From assembly GCA_016800925.1 (NCBI GenBank), contig JABCPU010000042.1, positions 1 through 64,000 on the forward strand: a stretch of DNA of 64,000 nt, given 5' to 3'. Under the pieces are notes generated by a model. The model saw nothing but the letters and a program-made list of their open reading frames with translations. It was not told the origin of the DNA and did no database searches. Positions 1 through 9,580 of this stretch are shown here, piece by piece; the first letter of the stretch is position 1; every line of letters begins with the position of its first letter. A program made the translations under genes and the position numbers. This DNA is from Suillus spraguei (lineage: Eukaryota; Basidiomycota; Agaricomycetes; Boletales; Suillaceae).

Positions 1-762
1 AGTTCAACTGTAATATGTGAATGTGAGGCCGCAGAAAGGTTAGGAATCCCTACCGCTGAATTAATCGCGCTCGGCCCTCGACTTCGTGATCTTTGCATTC
101 ACCCTCCTATGTCTATTCCGTCTTCATTTGGTCCTATGGATCCTGTCTCGCCAATCTTAGTAAAAGATTTTGGCACCACTTCCCCTTCCTCCTCTGATGA
201 ACCCTTTGAGATTGCCAAACGAGGCACCACCCCTGATCTTCCCGCATCAGCATACGCTCTTTCCCCTGCTCAACAGGCGCAACTTAGATGCACCAACACC
301 CTTGCCTTGAAACATATGAGAAAGAATAAGGGAAAGAAGCGCGCCAGATCCACTAGTCCCACGCCCATCATTTCTCCATCGCCATTATGTAAATCCATTT
401 CCAATCCCGACGAAAACATGAAATGTCGTGTCTGTGGGCTGCTTGGACATCGTCAAAAGAATTGTGCGGAATATCAGTGCAAGGTTTGCAGATATTGGTT
501 GCCTACTCATCTATCCATTTATTGCCCCCGGCGAGTCGGACCACCTCCTTTTACGTTAACCTGGAAGGATGATGGATTCTACGACACACTTCATTCTTGG
601 GAGCAACAACTTGACGATGAACGAATTCAAGCAGAGAAAAGAAGGGACTCTAAACGATGCGCCGGCCTTGAAGAAGCCGCGTATATGAGGAGCGGGTCCT
701 TTGCTGACGAGAACTACGAGTATAGTGATGACCCCGTTTACTATGAGAATCAGGATGACTAA
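1..762 (+). CDS. Third ORF of chromovirus E1 (C-terminal part), double zinc knuckle
   Basis: The reading frame is open from base 1 and ends in TAA at 760-762, so about 253 residues are visible and the start lies outside the window. Two zinc-knuckle-like motifs follow one another: CRVCGLLGHRQKNC (C-x2-C-x4-H-x4-C) and CKVCRYWLPTHLSIYC (C-x2-C-x6-H-x4-C). Upstream is a basic KGKKRARS stretch, which could be a nuclear signal. The C-terminus is charged and ends in acidic and tyrosine-rich residues. The ORF sits between pol and the 3' LTR, where env would be in a retrovirus, but it has no membrane segment. This is the only uninterrupted copy of this region in the window. The function is unknown; nucleic acid binding is inferred from the knuckles. 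Confidence 0.8.
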   Translation, partial: SSTVICECEAAERLGIPTAELIALGPRLRDLCIHPPMSIPSSFGPMDPVSPILVKDFGTTSPSSSDEPFEIAKRGTTPDLPASAYALSPAQQAQLRCTNTLALKHMRKNKGKKRARSTSPTPIISPSPLCKSISNPDENMKCRVCGLLGHRQKNCAEYQCKVCRYWLPTHLSIYCPRRVGPPPFTLTWKDDGFYDTLHSWEQQLDDERIQAEKRRDSKRCAGLEEAAYMRSGSFADENYEYSDDPVYYENQDD

Positions 763-794
763 AGTCAGTGACTTTACGTGTAAAAAAGGTGTAA

Positions 795-1269
795 TGTTAC
801 AATTGTACGTGCCCCTATTCATTTTTCTACTTCATTTACTCTTTGTATTACATAACAAGACTCTGACTCATATGCTCAACGCATCTGTACTATAGTTGCC
901 TTCCTTATTTGGATACGCACTTATGTTCCCACGTCTCTCTTGGTCCGTGCGCACATATTGGCCTATTTAAGCACATTGTACTTGTAGTAGATTCTTTACT
1001 TTAATCTTACTGGGTTTTACCTAGAATCTCCTTCACTTAGGCCTCCAACCTAAGTCGTCTTGAATCGTCTCTAAGTCTAAGCACTCCTTAGCCTTAGTCT
1101 CTATTCTTGTAGAACCTCTTAGACTTGTCTTTGAGGCCGAACCCTTGATCGTACTTGGAACACGTTCCTTGTACTTTCACCTTGTCCTCTTCTGGACATT
1201 GTAAGAACCTCCCAGCAGACCGTCAGTGTCTTTTCACTGTCGCTGGTGACGCCACCCCAGTTCGTAACA
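795..1269 (+). repeat. 3' LTR of E1 (475 bp)
   Basis: It starts TGTTAC and ends GTAACA and matches the other LTRs of the family along its whole length. It keeps the intact CpG in GGATACGCAC, which is mutated in both LTRs of E2. It contains TATTTAA followed by the conserved ACTTTAATCTT at the predicted transcript start. Confidence 0.92.
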
Positions 1270-1449
1270 GCTTAAATAGGTCAGTATGTGCGCACAGATC
1301 AAGAGAGTTGTGAGAATGTAAGTGCGTATCCAAAGAAGGAAGGCAACTATTGTACAGATGCATTGAGCATATGAGTCAGAGTCACCTTATGTAATATACA
1401 AGTAAAGGAAACAAAGAGAACATGAATAGGGGCATGTACAACTGTAACA
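1270..1449 (-). repeat. Half of a reverse-oriented LTR, split by E1
   Basis: The sequence is the reverse complement of the first about 180 bp of the family LTR and ends GTAACA at 1444-1449. It begins exactly where the E1 LTR ends, with GCTTAAATAGG, which is internal in intact LTRs. The other half should lie left of E1, outside the window. Confidence 0.88.
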
Positions 1450-2280
1450 CTTGCGAAGGCAAGAACGTTCGAACCTGAAGGGAATGCTAAGTTAATATAG
1501 TTTGATGATGCCCAACCTGTGGTGCAAGAATGCCGTTGGAGGTAGCGAGATGCTAGTGGTGACCTCCAGTCCATGGGAAACTTGCGGTAAAACTAGCAGT
1601 AAGTGTGGGAATGTGGTAGGCAAGCGGTAGCGTGAACAGTAAAACTACAGTAGTATGAGCAGTAAAACAGCAGTAAGCGTGGGAACTTCTGCGGTAAAAC
1701 AAGCAGTAGTGTAGCGGTGAAACATGGGAAAGCGGTAAAAGTGGTAGTGCATGCAGCAGTAAAGCAATTCTTAGAGAGACAGTGACTTCAGTAAAGGACT
1801 TTATTCAGTAGAGACAGTAGTGGTGACTATTCCTAAGTACCGTGTGTACTATAGGAGGGAAGTAAGGAATGAGTACAGGTACCTAGGAATTTTATATGAA
1901 AGGAATAGCTATGGAGATGGAAGGGATAGGATAAACATGCAGCAGACATGTAATAAGACTGCACTTCAGTTTACAAAACATCATGTACCGGTGAGACTGG
2001 ATGGACATAGGACAGACAGTAAATCTTGCTTGTGGATGCCTAATGGTTTCATGGAGATTGCCGAAGTTCACCGCTTCATGGGAAAGTTGCCACAGTACAG
2101 CTGTTAAGCTGCAACAAGGCTTCTGGAGTGTGGAACGATACCATTAGATAGGGGTAATGCATGGTAAAACATCACTGCAAGGGATGGTGAAGCCGAGAGG
2201 TAAGGATAATGATTGCTGGTTGACACCTATACAAAAATATGCTGTTTCAAGCTCAGCGTGAGTTTGCTCGTCACAGTGGT
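1450..2280 (+). repeat. Diverged relic of the 965-bp LTR-like repeat
   Basis: No convincing gene is present. Several blocks resemble the 965-bp arms at 13646 and 15146: an AAGAACGTTCGA block near 1461, many GGTAAAAC or GCGGTAAAAC stretches, and a closing block near 2231-2260 that resembles the arm segment around CAAAATATGGGGTTTTAAGC. The match is by eye and imperfect. The open frame at 1820-2107 lies inside this repeat and shows no protein signature. Confidence 0.5.
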
Positions 2281-3296
2281 TGCCAAGTTGGTAGAACTTG
2301 GTTAGAGTCTGGCTGGGAAAGTCCAGCGGAGTTTTGACATGATATCATTGGCCTTGCTATATGTCAAAGTCTGTTTCTTAGACTCTTACTATCATATTGT
2401 CAACCATGTTTCCATCCAGTGACAATGGGAGCTCTCTTCTTAACAGCAGGTCTTTCTTTCATGCTATGCAGCCTAATAATCAACAGGATTCACATTGGGG
2501 AGGATACACCCCTTCCCCCCTATCTCCTGGTCTTCCTATGCCATTACCAGAGGAGCCTTTCACAAATTCAATTACACCATGGTTCCCACAGGTAATTCTT
2601 CCATGGTTTATTCCTGAACTCATAAATATCTTTTTAGGGCACATATATGCCAGAGAATCAGCAAATTCTAGCCCTGCATGAATGCTGCAAGGTGTTAGAG
2701 CTGCAAGTAGTCAAATTGACTAGTGAGTGTGACACACTCAAGTATACATTCACCAGCAAGTCTTCATTTGTTTGAACTGGTCATTTTTTAGATCAATGTT
2801 TCAACAGGTCACAAGTGCCATTCGGCTACCACAAACAGACACAGACCTCAAGCTCAATTCCATGATTTCTCCAGTACAAGCTGTTGCTAACCAGCCTACC
2901 TGCCTAACTCATCCAGATGTTCAATTTTGGACCAACAAAGACTTTGTAGTGTGGCTGGATTCTCCTGATGGCCATTGAGCCAACCGTGGAAAATTACCAT
3001 ACCTTGAGGATGAAAATGGCGACCCACTTACAAACACAATGATTAAGGGAATTCGGAAGCTGCTTTGTGGCACTTGGGCAGAGCTCGTGAGATGCAAACT
3101 TGCACCAAAGACATGGGGTAAAGCATCTGCAACCACAAGACAAATCATTCACACCCTGACGGAGAAATCATATCCATTGTTTAAGTTTGCTGACGATGGT
3201 TAGAAGCTTGATTATCTCATGAGCACCTCATATTCTGCATGGTGACGAAACCACATTGATGACAATGGAGACTGGAAGAAGAAGAACATCAATGAC

Positions 3297-3347
3297 AACG
3301 ATGATGATGATGAGGAGGAGGAGGAGGAGGAGGAGGAGGAGGAGGAG
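3297..3347 (+). repeat. GAT/GAG triplet microsatellite
   Basis: A run of GAT followed by about a dozen GAG/AGG triplets encodes the acidic tract of the surrounding pseudogene. The antisense frame is a meaningless serine run. Confidence 0.85.
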
Positions 3348-3792
3348 AGTAGTGGGTGTTCTTTTAATGCACAGGGCAAGAAACATAAGCAGTCAAAGAA
3401 CTCTTTCAAATCTGACACTGCCAAGAAAATAATAAAAGGTGTGATTTTAGTCTAACATGTCATCCTACTAACTATCCTCTGTAGTTGATCCTGTTGGCGA
3501 GCATGTGCTGCTCTCTCGTAGTCCAAGTCCCACTCCTTCTCAAGCACCATCTCCACACTCACTGCTAGTGCCACCATCTCCAATCATATTAATCCTACAA
3601 TCACTTAATTTACTGGACATCATACCATCTGCAAAGTTGCCTGACATAGCAGCTTCCCCAATGTCAGTTCAAATTTTGCCAACCACAGCAGATAAGCCAA
3701 GTACCCCTCTGCCAGTACCTAGTACCACAGACATGGTCGCTGTAACAATGGAGAAGGAGAATATTTCTCCATCACTGGTAGCACCTTGTATC

Positions 3793-4266
3793 TGTTACGA
3801 ACTGGGGTGGCGTCACCAGCGACAGTGAAAAGACACAGACGGTCCGCTGGGAAGTTCTACAATGTCCAAAAGAGGACAAAGTAAGAGTACAAGGAACACG
3901 TTCCAAGTACTATCAAGGGTTCGTCCTCAAAGACAAGTCTAAGAGGTTCTGCAAGAATAGAGACTAAGGCTAAGGAGTGCTTAGACTTAGAGACGACTCA
4001 AGACGACTTAGGTTGGAGGCCTAAGCGAACGATATTCGAGGTAAAACCCAGTAAGATTAAAGTAAGGTATACAAGCATAATACAATGTGCTTAAATAGGC
4101 CAATATGTGCACACGGACCAAGAGAAGTGGGAGAATATCAGTGCGTATCCAAACAAGGAAGGCAACTATAGTACAGATGTGTTGAGCATGTGAGTCGAAG
4201 TCCTGTTATGTAATATACAAGGTAATGGAGACAAGAAAATGAATAGGTGTACGTACAACTGTAACA
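3793..4266 (-). repeat. Solo LTR, chromovirus family, TSD GTATC
   Basis: A complete 474-bp LTR in reverse orientation begins TGTTAC and ends GTAACA. It is flanked by the perfect 5-bp duplication GTATC (3788-3792 and 4267-4271), so it is a solo LTR left by LTR-LTR recombination of a full insertion. It splits the pseudogene around it. Confidence 0.93.
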
Positions 4267-4870
4267 GTATCACGCCACAGCCAATCATTAAGATCAATAT
4301 GACAAATCCACTGTACATTTTTTTTGCTGTTTTTTCAATCATAAATTACTTGAATGTGCTTCGATACCAGTAGCACACTCACTCTAGCTGCTGTTGGCAC
4401 GCTGATACCACCTCTCCCACCCTCTATTGATCCTCCTCCAATTCTTTCAGCTCCTGGCTCGACAGTGATGAAGGACAAGGCTAGCGATGTTGCAAATGGG
4501 AAGGGCAGCAAAGTCAACAAAGGTAAGATGCATCCGAGCCCGACTAGAAATGGATGGTGCATAGATCCTTATTGCACCAATCACACTACTCATGAGTCTC
4601 TAGTAATCTATGCATGCATCATTGGCTCAAGCAAGTTGAGAGCAAGAAGACGACAGAAGAATTTTGTGTTTATTATGGAGATCTCACTGCGGACCAGTGC
4701 AAGGTAAGTTGTTTTATCACTATTTTATATGTGCTATGATAGCATTCATGGTAAATGTCAGAAATATGATGACAAAGCAGCAGAGCTAGTGAGTAATATA
4801 TCCGCTATGCCAGTTGTATTTCTGACATGTGCAGGTTACCAACAACACTTGGGACAAGACAGTTTATGAC

Positions 4871-5395
4871 AGTACATTGCATTAGACTCCCCCCATTTGG
4901 ACGCATGTTTTGCATTCAGTCTTGTTAGACTTCCCCTACTCCTCTAGGTCGCATGCATTCAAGTTTTGATAGCTCTACCCACGAACTCTTTCCAATGCAC
5001 TTTTAATACCTTGACACACCCACTGTCGACATGTTTTCATTATGTTTTTGTAGCTGTGTTTTTATATTTCAATGCTCACGGTGTACAATAATATCACATT
5101 TAATCCTACCTGTGCATATTTCCAAATGTGAGTGAAACACATGCAATACACAATAAAATCATATCTAAGACTATTAGAGCACATTCTAATACAATACCGC
5201 GGTGGTTCGGCTGTGTGCTCCTACATGATTCTAATGTGTTTGCGTAAAAAAAAAGAGGGCATTAGGGATCTTGCACCAACATAATGAAAATGTGTGGGTT
5301 GTCCCACTTTATAACCGGAATGTGCTCTGCTGGTATTTTCTTTGCGACCACTTTTATCAACACATCCCAACACATATAGTCCTTTCCCGTCATAA
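4871..5395. other. Non-coding stretch before E2
   Basis: It is AT-rich sequence without an open frame that resembles a protein. The short frame at 5271-5498 runs into the E2 LTR and is not credible. Confidence 0.5.
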
Positions 5396-5527
5396 TGTTA
5401 CAGTCGTACGTGCCCCTATTCATTTTTCTTTGTCTCCTACAACTTGTATATTACATAATGTGACTCTGACTCATATGCTCAACGCATCTGTACTATAGTT
5501 GCCTTCCTTCTTTGGATACACACTTAC

Positions 5528-6002
5528 TGTTATGAACTGGGGTGGTGTCACCAGCGACAGTGAAAAGACACTGACGGTCTACTGGGAAGTTCTACAATGT
5601 CCAGAAGAGGACAAGGTGAAAGTACAAGGAATGTGTTCCAAGTACAATCAAGGGTTCGGCCTCAAAGACAAGTCTAAGAGGTTCTACGAGAATAGAGACT
5701 AAGGCTAAGGAGTGCTTAGACTTAGAGACGATTCAAGATGACTTAGGTTGGAGACCTAAGTGAAGGATATTCCAGGTAAAACCCAGTAAGATTAAAGTAA
5801 AGAATCTACTACAAGTACAACGTGCTTAAATAGACCAATATGTGCGCACGGACCAAGAAAGATGTGAGAATGTAAGTGCGTATCCCAATAAGGAAGGCAA
5901 CTATAGTACAGATGCGTTGAGCATATGAGTCAGAGTCATGTGACATGATATACAAGTAAGAAAACAAGGAGAGAATGAATAGAGGCACGTACGACTGTAA
6001 CA
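5528..6002 (-). repeat. Solo LTR inside E2 5' LTR, TSD CTTAC
   Basis: This reverse-oriented 475-bp LTR starts TGTTAT and ends GTAACA. The perfect duplication CTTAC lies at 5523-5527 and 6003-6007. It separates most of U3 from the TATA box of the E2 5' LTR, so it may alter E2 promoter activity. Confidence 0.93.
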
Positions 6003-6046
6003 CTTACATTCTCATGTCTCTCTTCGTCCGTGCGCACATATTGACC

Positions 6047-6090
6047 TATTTAAGCACGTTGTATTATGCTTGATACTTTACTTTAATCTT
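6047..6090 (+). promoter_or_regulatory. LTR promoter: TATTTAA box and predicted transcript start
   Basis: TATTTAA at 6047-6053 lies 33 bp before ACTTTAATCTT (6080-6090). That spacing fits a TATA box and start site. The same pair is kept in the other LTRs, for example 21691 and 21725. ACTTTAATCTT is the exact complement of the primer-binding sequence after the LTR, which supports it as the 5' end of the genomic RNA. Confidence 0.65.
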
Positions 6091-6350
6091 ACTGGGTTTT
6101 ACCTGGAATATCCTTTGCTTAGGCCTCCAACCTAAGTCGTCTTGAATCGTCTCTAAGTCTAAGCACTCCTTAGTCTTAGTCTCTATTCTCGTAGAACCTC
6201 TTAGATCCATCTTTGAGGCCGAACCCGTGATCGTACTCGGAACGCGTTCCTTGTACTCTTGCCTTGTCCTCCTTTGGACATTGTAGAACTTCCCAGCAGA
6301 CTGTCTGTGTCTTTGCACTGTCGCTGGTGATGCTACCCCAGTTCGTAACA

Positions 6351-6362
6351 AAAGATTAAAGT
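6351..6362 (+). other. Primer-binding site, self-priming type
   Basis: One base after the LTR end lies AAGATTAAAGT (6352-6362). It is complementary over 11 nt to ACTTTAATCTT in R of the same element. The same 11 nt follow the 5' LTR of E3 (22000-22010) and E4 (48913-48923, minus strand). Tf1 of fission yeast primes minus-strand synthesis from the first 11 nt of its own mRNA, and the match in length and position suggests the same mechanism. I see no obvious tRNA 3'-end complement here. Confidence 0.7.
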
Positions 6363-6477
6363 CATCTTGATTGTCGACTACCCAGTCTTCGACCCTGAAC
6401 CCTGATAAGCCCTAACAGACAGCAAGACAGCGCGTGTAGGCACCGAGAAAGTATAACTCACCAGACGAATCACCATC

Positions 6478-7083
6478 ATGACGACCACCAAAGAATTCGA
6501 ATACAAAATCGGTCTCCCAACCGGTTTTGATGGAGATCACGACAACTCTCACGAATTCATCCAATCATGCAATCTGTGCTTCGATATCAACGAAAAGCTT
6601 TACACCACTGATAAGCAGAAGATCATTTTCATTACATCCTTCATGACCGAGAAAAACGCCAAATCTTGGAAAGAGCAATTCCTTGCTCATGCTCAGTCAA
6701 CCGATACCTCTGGACAAAAAGTTGGTTATGGGACGTTGCAGGATTTTATGAAAAGTTTCAAAGAAGCTTTCGAGCCAGTGGATACCAAAGGAACTGCACT
6801 AACAAAACTCAGGGACCTCAAACAAGGAAGCAGTGATTTCCATACCTACATCGCCGACTTTGAGACACTTGCAGCCAAGGCCCACATCACTGATGATGCA
6901 ACCAAGATTCAATTCTTCCAAGATGGCCTCAATCTGGGTATCCTTACCAAGCTTTTCGCACCAGGAGATGTCTCAGAAGTATTCTGTGATGTTGTATTGC
7001 AATGTGTTTCCATCGACAACTCCCACCACCGTCTTCAAGCGTTACGAGCACGTCATGCTCCGCAACAAAAGAAGAAACTGTAA
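6478..7083 (+). CDS. gag: Gag of E2, zinc knuckle deleted
   Basis: The ATG at 6478 follows a leader of about 130 bp and opens a 201-residue capsid-like protein. It resembles the retrotransposon gag family: a tryptophan in the AKSWKEQFL segment, a KLRDLKQGS segment followed by HTYIADFETLAAKA, and FQDGLNLGILTKLF. E3 and E4 gag continue after the QQKKK-like segment into a CX2CX4HX4C knuckle. In E2 about 200 bp are missing there, and the frame stops at 7081-7083. The junction is an AAGAAGAAACTG sequence, and AAGAAGAA occurs at both ends of the segment in E4, so a deletion by microhomology is likely. Pol is in the +1 frame relative to gag. Confidence 0.85.
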   Translation: MTTTKEFEYKIGLPTGFDGDHDNSHEFIQSCNLCFDINEKLYTTDKQKIIFITSFMTEKNAKSWKEQFLAHAQSTDTSGQKVGYGTLQDFMKSFKEAFEPVDTKGTALTKLRDLKQGSSDFHTYIADFETLAAKAHITDDATKIQFFQDGLNLGILTKLFAPGDVSEVFCDVVLQCVSIDNSHHRLQALRARHAPQQKKKL

Positions 7084-7089
7084 GGCGGC

Positions 7090-7423
7090 TTGTGGAGGAT
7101 TTTTGAATTGGAGGAACAAAGATTCGACGTATGTTTCCCCAAATGTATTACTAATACTTGTACGTGCTGTAGGTGAAAGAAAAGAACTTTGCGTCCCTAT
7201 CACCCTCCACTCGCATACTTGCTTAAAATCTGACGACACCACCACTGTTATTGATTCAGGCGCAGCAGGAACATTCATTTCCGAAGAGTTTGTGAAACTC
7301 CATTAAATCACACGATGAAAACTCAAAACACCATTTCGAGTTACTATGGCAGATGGAACTCTTATCAAAGGAAAACCGATCACGCACTACTGTCTCCTAG
7401 TGGTCAAAATTGACGAATGAACC
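7090..7423 (+). pseudogene. Aspartic protease domain of E2
   Basis: The catalytic motif IDSGAAGTFI lies near 7249-7278, typical of the retropepsin-like protease of Ty3/Gypsy elements. The preceding segment reads VGERKELCVPITLHS. Beyond the motif, stops interrupt the frame: TAA at 7304 where E3 and E4 have CAA, TGA at 7316, and TGA at 7418-7420. The last is also present in E3 and E4. The frame is +1 relative to gag. Confidence 0.75.
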
Positions 7424-8200
7424 ATGTATGGAAAATTTAATATCACTCAACTAGGAAGAAGAGATCAAATCCTTCTGGGAATTCCGTGGTTACGCGCAAT
7501 GAACCCAAGTATAGATTGGGCCACTGAAACACTCGCCCTCCCTCAAACAATGAAATCAGAAGAAATTGAGATCGACATAGATAGCGATCAAAAGAAGAAC
7601 AGGCTACCCTCGGTCTTCCATTGCCATCCCAAGAAATGGCAACATTCACAACTTCCGAGATCCCTCATCATCTCTCCAATTCCTAAAGATCCCGAACCGG
7701 AAGTACGAATGCCACGTACTATAGACCCCACTCCCCGTGTACAACTGCCGCAAGCAGTGTCACCAATTCCTCGCGCAGAAAAGCACAATAACGAATCCGA
7801 ACCCAAGTATTGGACCGGACCAGAACCTATTGAGCAATGGCCAATAGAAGAACAGAAGTATGGGAAGAGAAAAGCAGAAGAAGAAATCCCTGATGAAGAA
7901 GAACCCATGCCCTCGTTAATTCCAACGGAGGATGATGACCAATTCAACACTATGCAAGATGTCTGGCATGCACCAGAAGTACATGAAATTTCCTCTTACG
8001 AGCTTGGAGATGGAGAGTTCCTTGTGGAGTATGACACCGATGGAGTTAGCATGAGAATTATTGAAGAAGTATCCATGGATACACCCCTCACACGAGATGG
8101 AACTTCCCGACTCGAACAACTTCCAAAATACAGTCACAAAGCTCAAGAATTCGCCACAGACGAGAAGGAAAAAAAAAGAAACCCTTTGAAGAATTGGTCC
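7424..8200 (+). CDS. Protease C-terminal part and disordered linker of E2
   Basis: An ATG follows the shared TGA by one codon (TGA ACC ATG). The frame begins MYGKFNIT, with RRDQILLGIPWLRAMNP matching the conserved C-terminal ILGxxWL segment of Gypsy proteases. About 200 residues rich in Pro, Glu and Lys follow, with low complexity, joining protease to RT. The end passes into the RT frame through an A-run near 8170, where E2 differs by an indel from E4; E4 reads through in one frame. Confidence 0.65.
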
Positions 8201-8823
8201 CAGAATATTTGCATGATTTTGCAGATGTCTTTGCGAAAGACGGACTAAACAAACTACCCCCCGAACGCCCCGGTATCGATCATTGGATCGATACTAAACC
8301 CAGTTTCATCCCTCGCACATCTAAGGTTTACCCGCTATCAGAAAAAGAACGCGCTGCCATCAAAATGTTCATCAATGAAAACGTTGCGAAAGGTTTCATC
8401 TCAGAATCGAAGTCACCCCAAGCTAGTGGCTTCTTCTTTGTGGGAAAGAAGAGTGGAGAATTGCGTCCCTGTCAAGATTACCGCTACATCAATGATTGGA
8501 CAGTCAAGAATGCTTATCCGCTCCCACTCCCCATTTCCCTTGTCGCACGCCTTCACAATGCACAGTTCTTTCCAAAAATGGATATTTGGTCCGGTTATAA
8601 TAACATTCACATCCACCCTGACGATCGATGGAAAGCAGCATTTACTACGGAATTCGGCCTCTTTGAACCAAACGTCATGTTCTTTGGCCTTTGTAATTCC
8701 CCAGCAACTTTCCAAGCATACATGAACCGTACCTTCCAACAGGAAATCAATGAAGGATGGATGGTTATCTACATGGATGATATCCTGATTTTCTCTACAA
8801 CCATGGCAGAACACTGCGAATGA
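8194..8823 (+). CDS. Reverse transcriptase fingers and palm of E2
   Basis: The block contains the Ty3/Gypsy RT motifs in order: [49 protein letters not shown] (motif A), [15 protein letters not shown], and the active-site YMDDILIFS (about 8771-8797). It polymerises DNA from the element RNA inside the virus-like particle. It ends at 8821-8823 in a stop just after the active-site region. The following thumb sequence resumes in another frame at 8820. Confidence 0.9.
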   Translation: MVPEYLHDFADVFAKDGLNKLPPERPGIDHWIDTKPSFIPRTSKVYPLSEKERAAIKMFINENVAKGFISESKSPQASGFFFVGKKSGELRPCQDYRYINDWTVKNAYPLPLPISLVARLHNAQFFPKMDIWSGYNNIHIHPDDRWKAAFTTEFGLFEPNVMFFGLCNSPATFQAYMNRTFQQEINEGWMVIYMDDILIFSTTMAEHCE

Positions 8824-9580
8824 ACAAGACGGGTTTTGATGAAAATACAAAAGAACATTTGTTCCTGAAACCGGAGAAATGCACCTTTGATGCAGAAGAA
8901 GTGGAATACCTCGGAATGATAATTCGCCCCGGACAAGTTGCTATGGATACCGCCAAAACCAAGGGAATCGCTGAATGGCCAACACCGAAATCTGTAAAAG
9001 AAGTCCGGTCATTCCTCGGTTTCTGCAACTTCTACCGCACGTTCATTTCCCACTACTCTGACATTGCCTGACCCCTTATCGAATTAACAAAGAAAGATAA
9101 GGCCTTTGATTGGTCAACCGAATGTATGGACACCTTTGAAGAACTAAAACAATGTTTCACATCCCAACCGGTACTTTGTAACCCTGATCCTTCTTGACAA
9201 TTCGCTATTGCTACCGACGCTTCACTTGTAGCAACTGGCGGAGTTCTCTTACAGACTGATGAGAATGGTGTTTATCACCCATGTGCCTATCTCTCACAAT
9301 CTCTGAACCCAGCAGAATGTAATTACCAGATCTTTGATCGCGAACTCCCTGCCATAATCCGGGCATTGAATGAATGGCGTCATTATCTTGAAGGAAACCC
9401 ACACCCCGTCCTGGTATTCACCGACCACAAGAACCTTCTGTACTTTAGAAGTACACAGAAGCTTACCCGTTGCCAAGCACGTTGGCAACTGATTTTGTCT
9501 ATTTACGACATTGAACTGCATCACATTGCAGGTACCAAATTGGCAGTACCTGATGCACTATCTCGCCGGCCCGACTACGA
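8820..9580 (+). pseudogene. RT connection and RNase H of E2, with stops
   Basis: The thumb reads [22 protein letters not shown] and [13 protein letters not shown]. RNase H follows with AIATDASLVATGGVLL, the LSQSLNPAECNYQ segment and VFTDHKNLLYF, ending near PDALSRRP. TGA stops at 9069 (E3 has CGA) and 9196 break the frame. RNase H would remove the RNA template strand. Confidence 0.85.

Larger units (their letters stand above)
1..1269 (+). mobile_element. Chromovirus copy E1, 3' end only
   Basis: The left window edge cuts into a Ty3/Gypsy element of the family that recurs through the window. Only the C-terminal part of its third ORF (1-762), the polypurine stretch before the LTR and the 3' LTR (795-1269) are present. 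The LTR ends directly against half of an oppositely oriented LTR of the same family, so E1 was inserted inside that older LTR. The 5-bp target duplication should be GCTTA, but its left copy lies outside the window. Confidence 0.9.
2397..4870 (+). pseudogene. Decayed repeat-family gene (hypothetical, acidic tract)
   Basis: Open pieces in changing frames form one degraded protein-coding region. It has a proline-rich N-terminal segment (2397-2600), a helical stretch near 2650-2760, then a conserved-looking block with FWTNKDFVVWLDS, LPYLEDENGDPLTN and KTWGKASATTRQIIHTL (about 2925-3180). A long Asp/Glu run follows (3297-3347), then a proline-rich tail (3500-3790), and after the inserted LTR a last block (4380-4800). 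Stops replace expected residues near 2976, 3201 and 3243. The W-L and YLEDENG block resembles a repetitive hypothetical protein I associate with transposons of agaricomycetes, but I cannot name a family. A solo LTR (3793-4266) interrupts it. Confidence 0.45.
5396..6350 (+). repeat. 5' LTR of E2, split by a solo LTR
   Basis: The LTR parts are 5396-5527 and 6008-6350. With the inserted LTR and one CTTAC copy removed, it is 475 bp, equal to the 3' LTR. It starts TGTTAC and ends GTAACA. Confidence 0.93.

Noticed and set aside
3212..3424. Serine-rich protein on the minus strand
   Set aside because: It is the antisense of the GAG/GAT microsatellite.
6047..6362. tRNA-type primer-binding site
   Set aside because: No TGG-starting tRNA 3'-end complement follows the LTR; the 11-nt self-complement explains the sequence better.
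7588..7950. Minus-strand ORFs opposite pol, for example 7588-7950 and 8413-8850, as antisense genes
   Set aside because: They mirror codon structure of the sense pol frame and show no domains.
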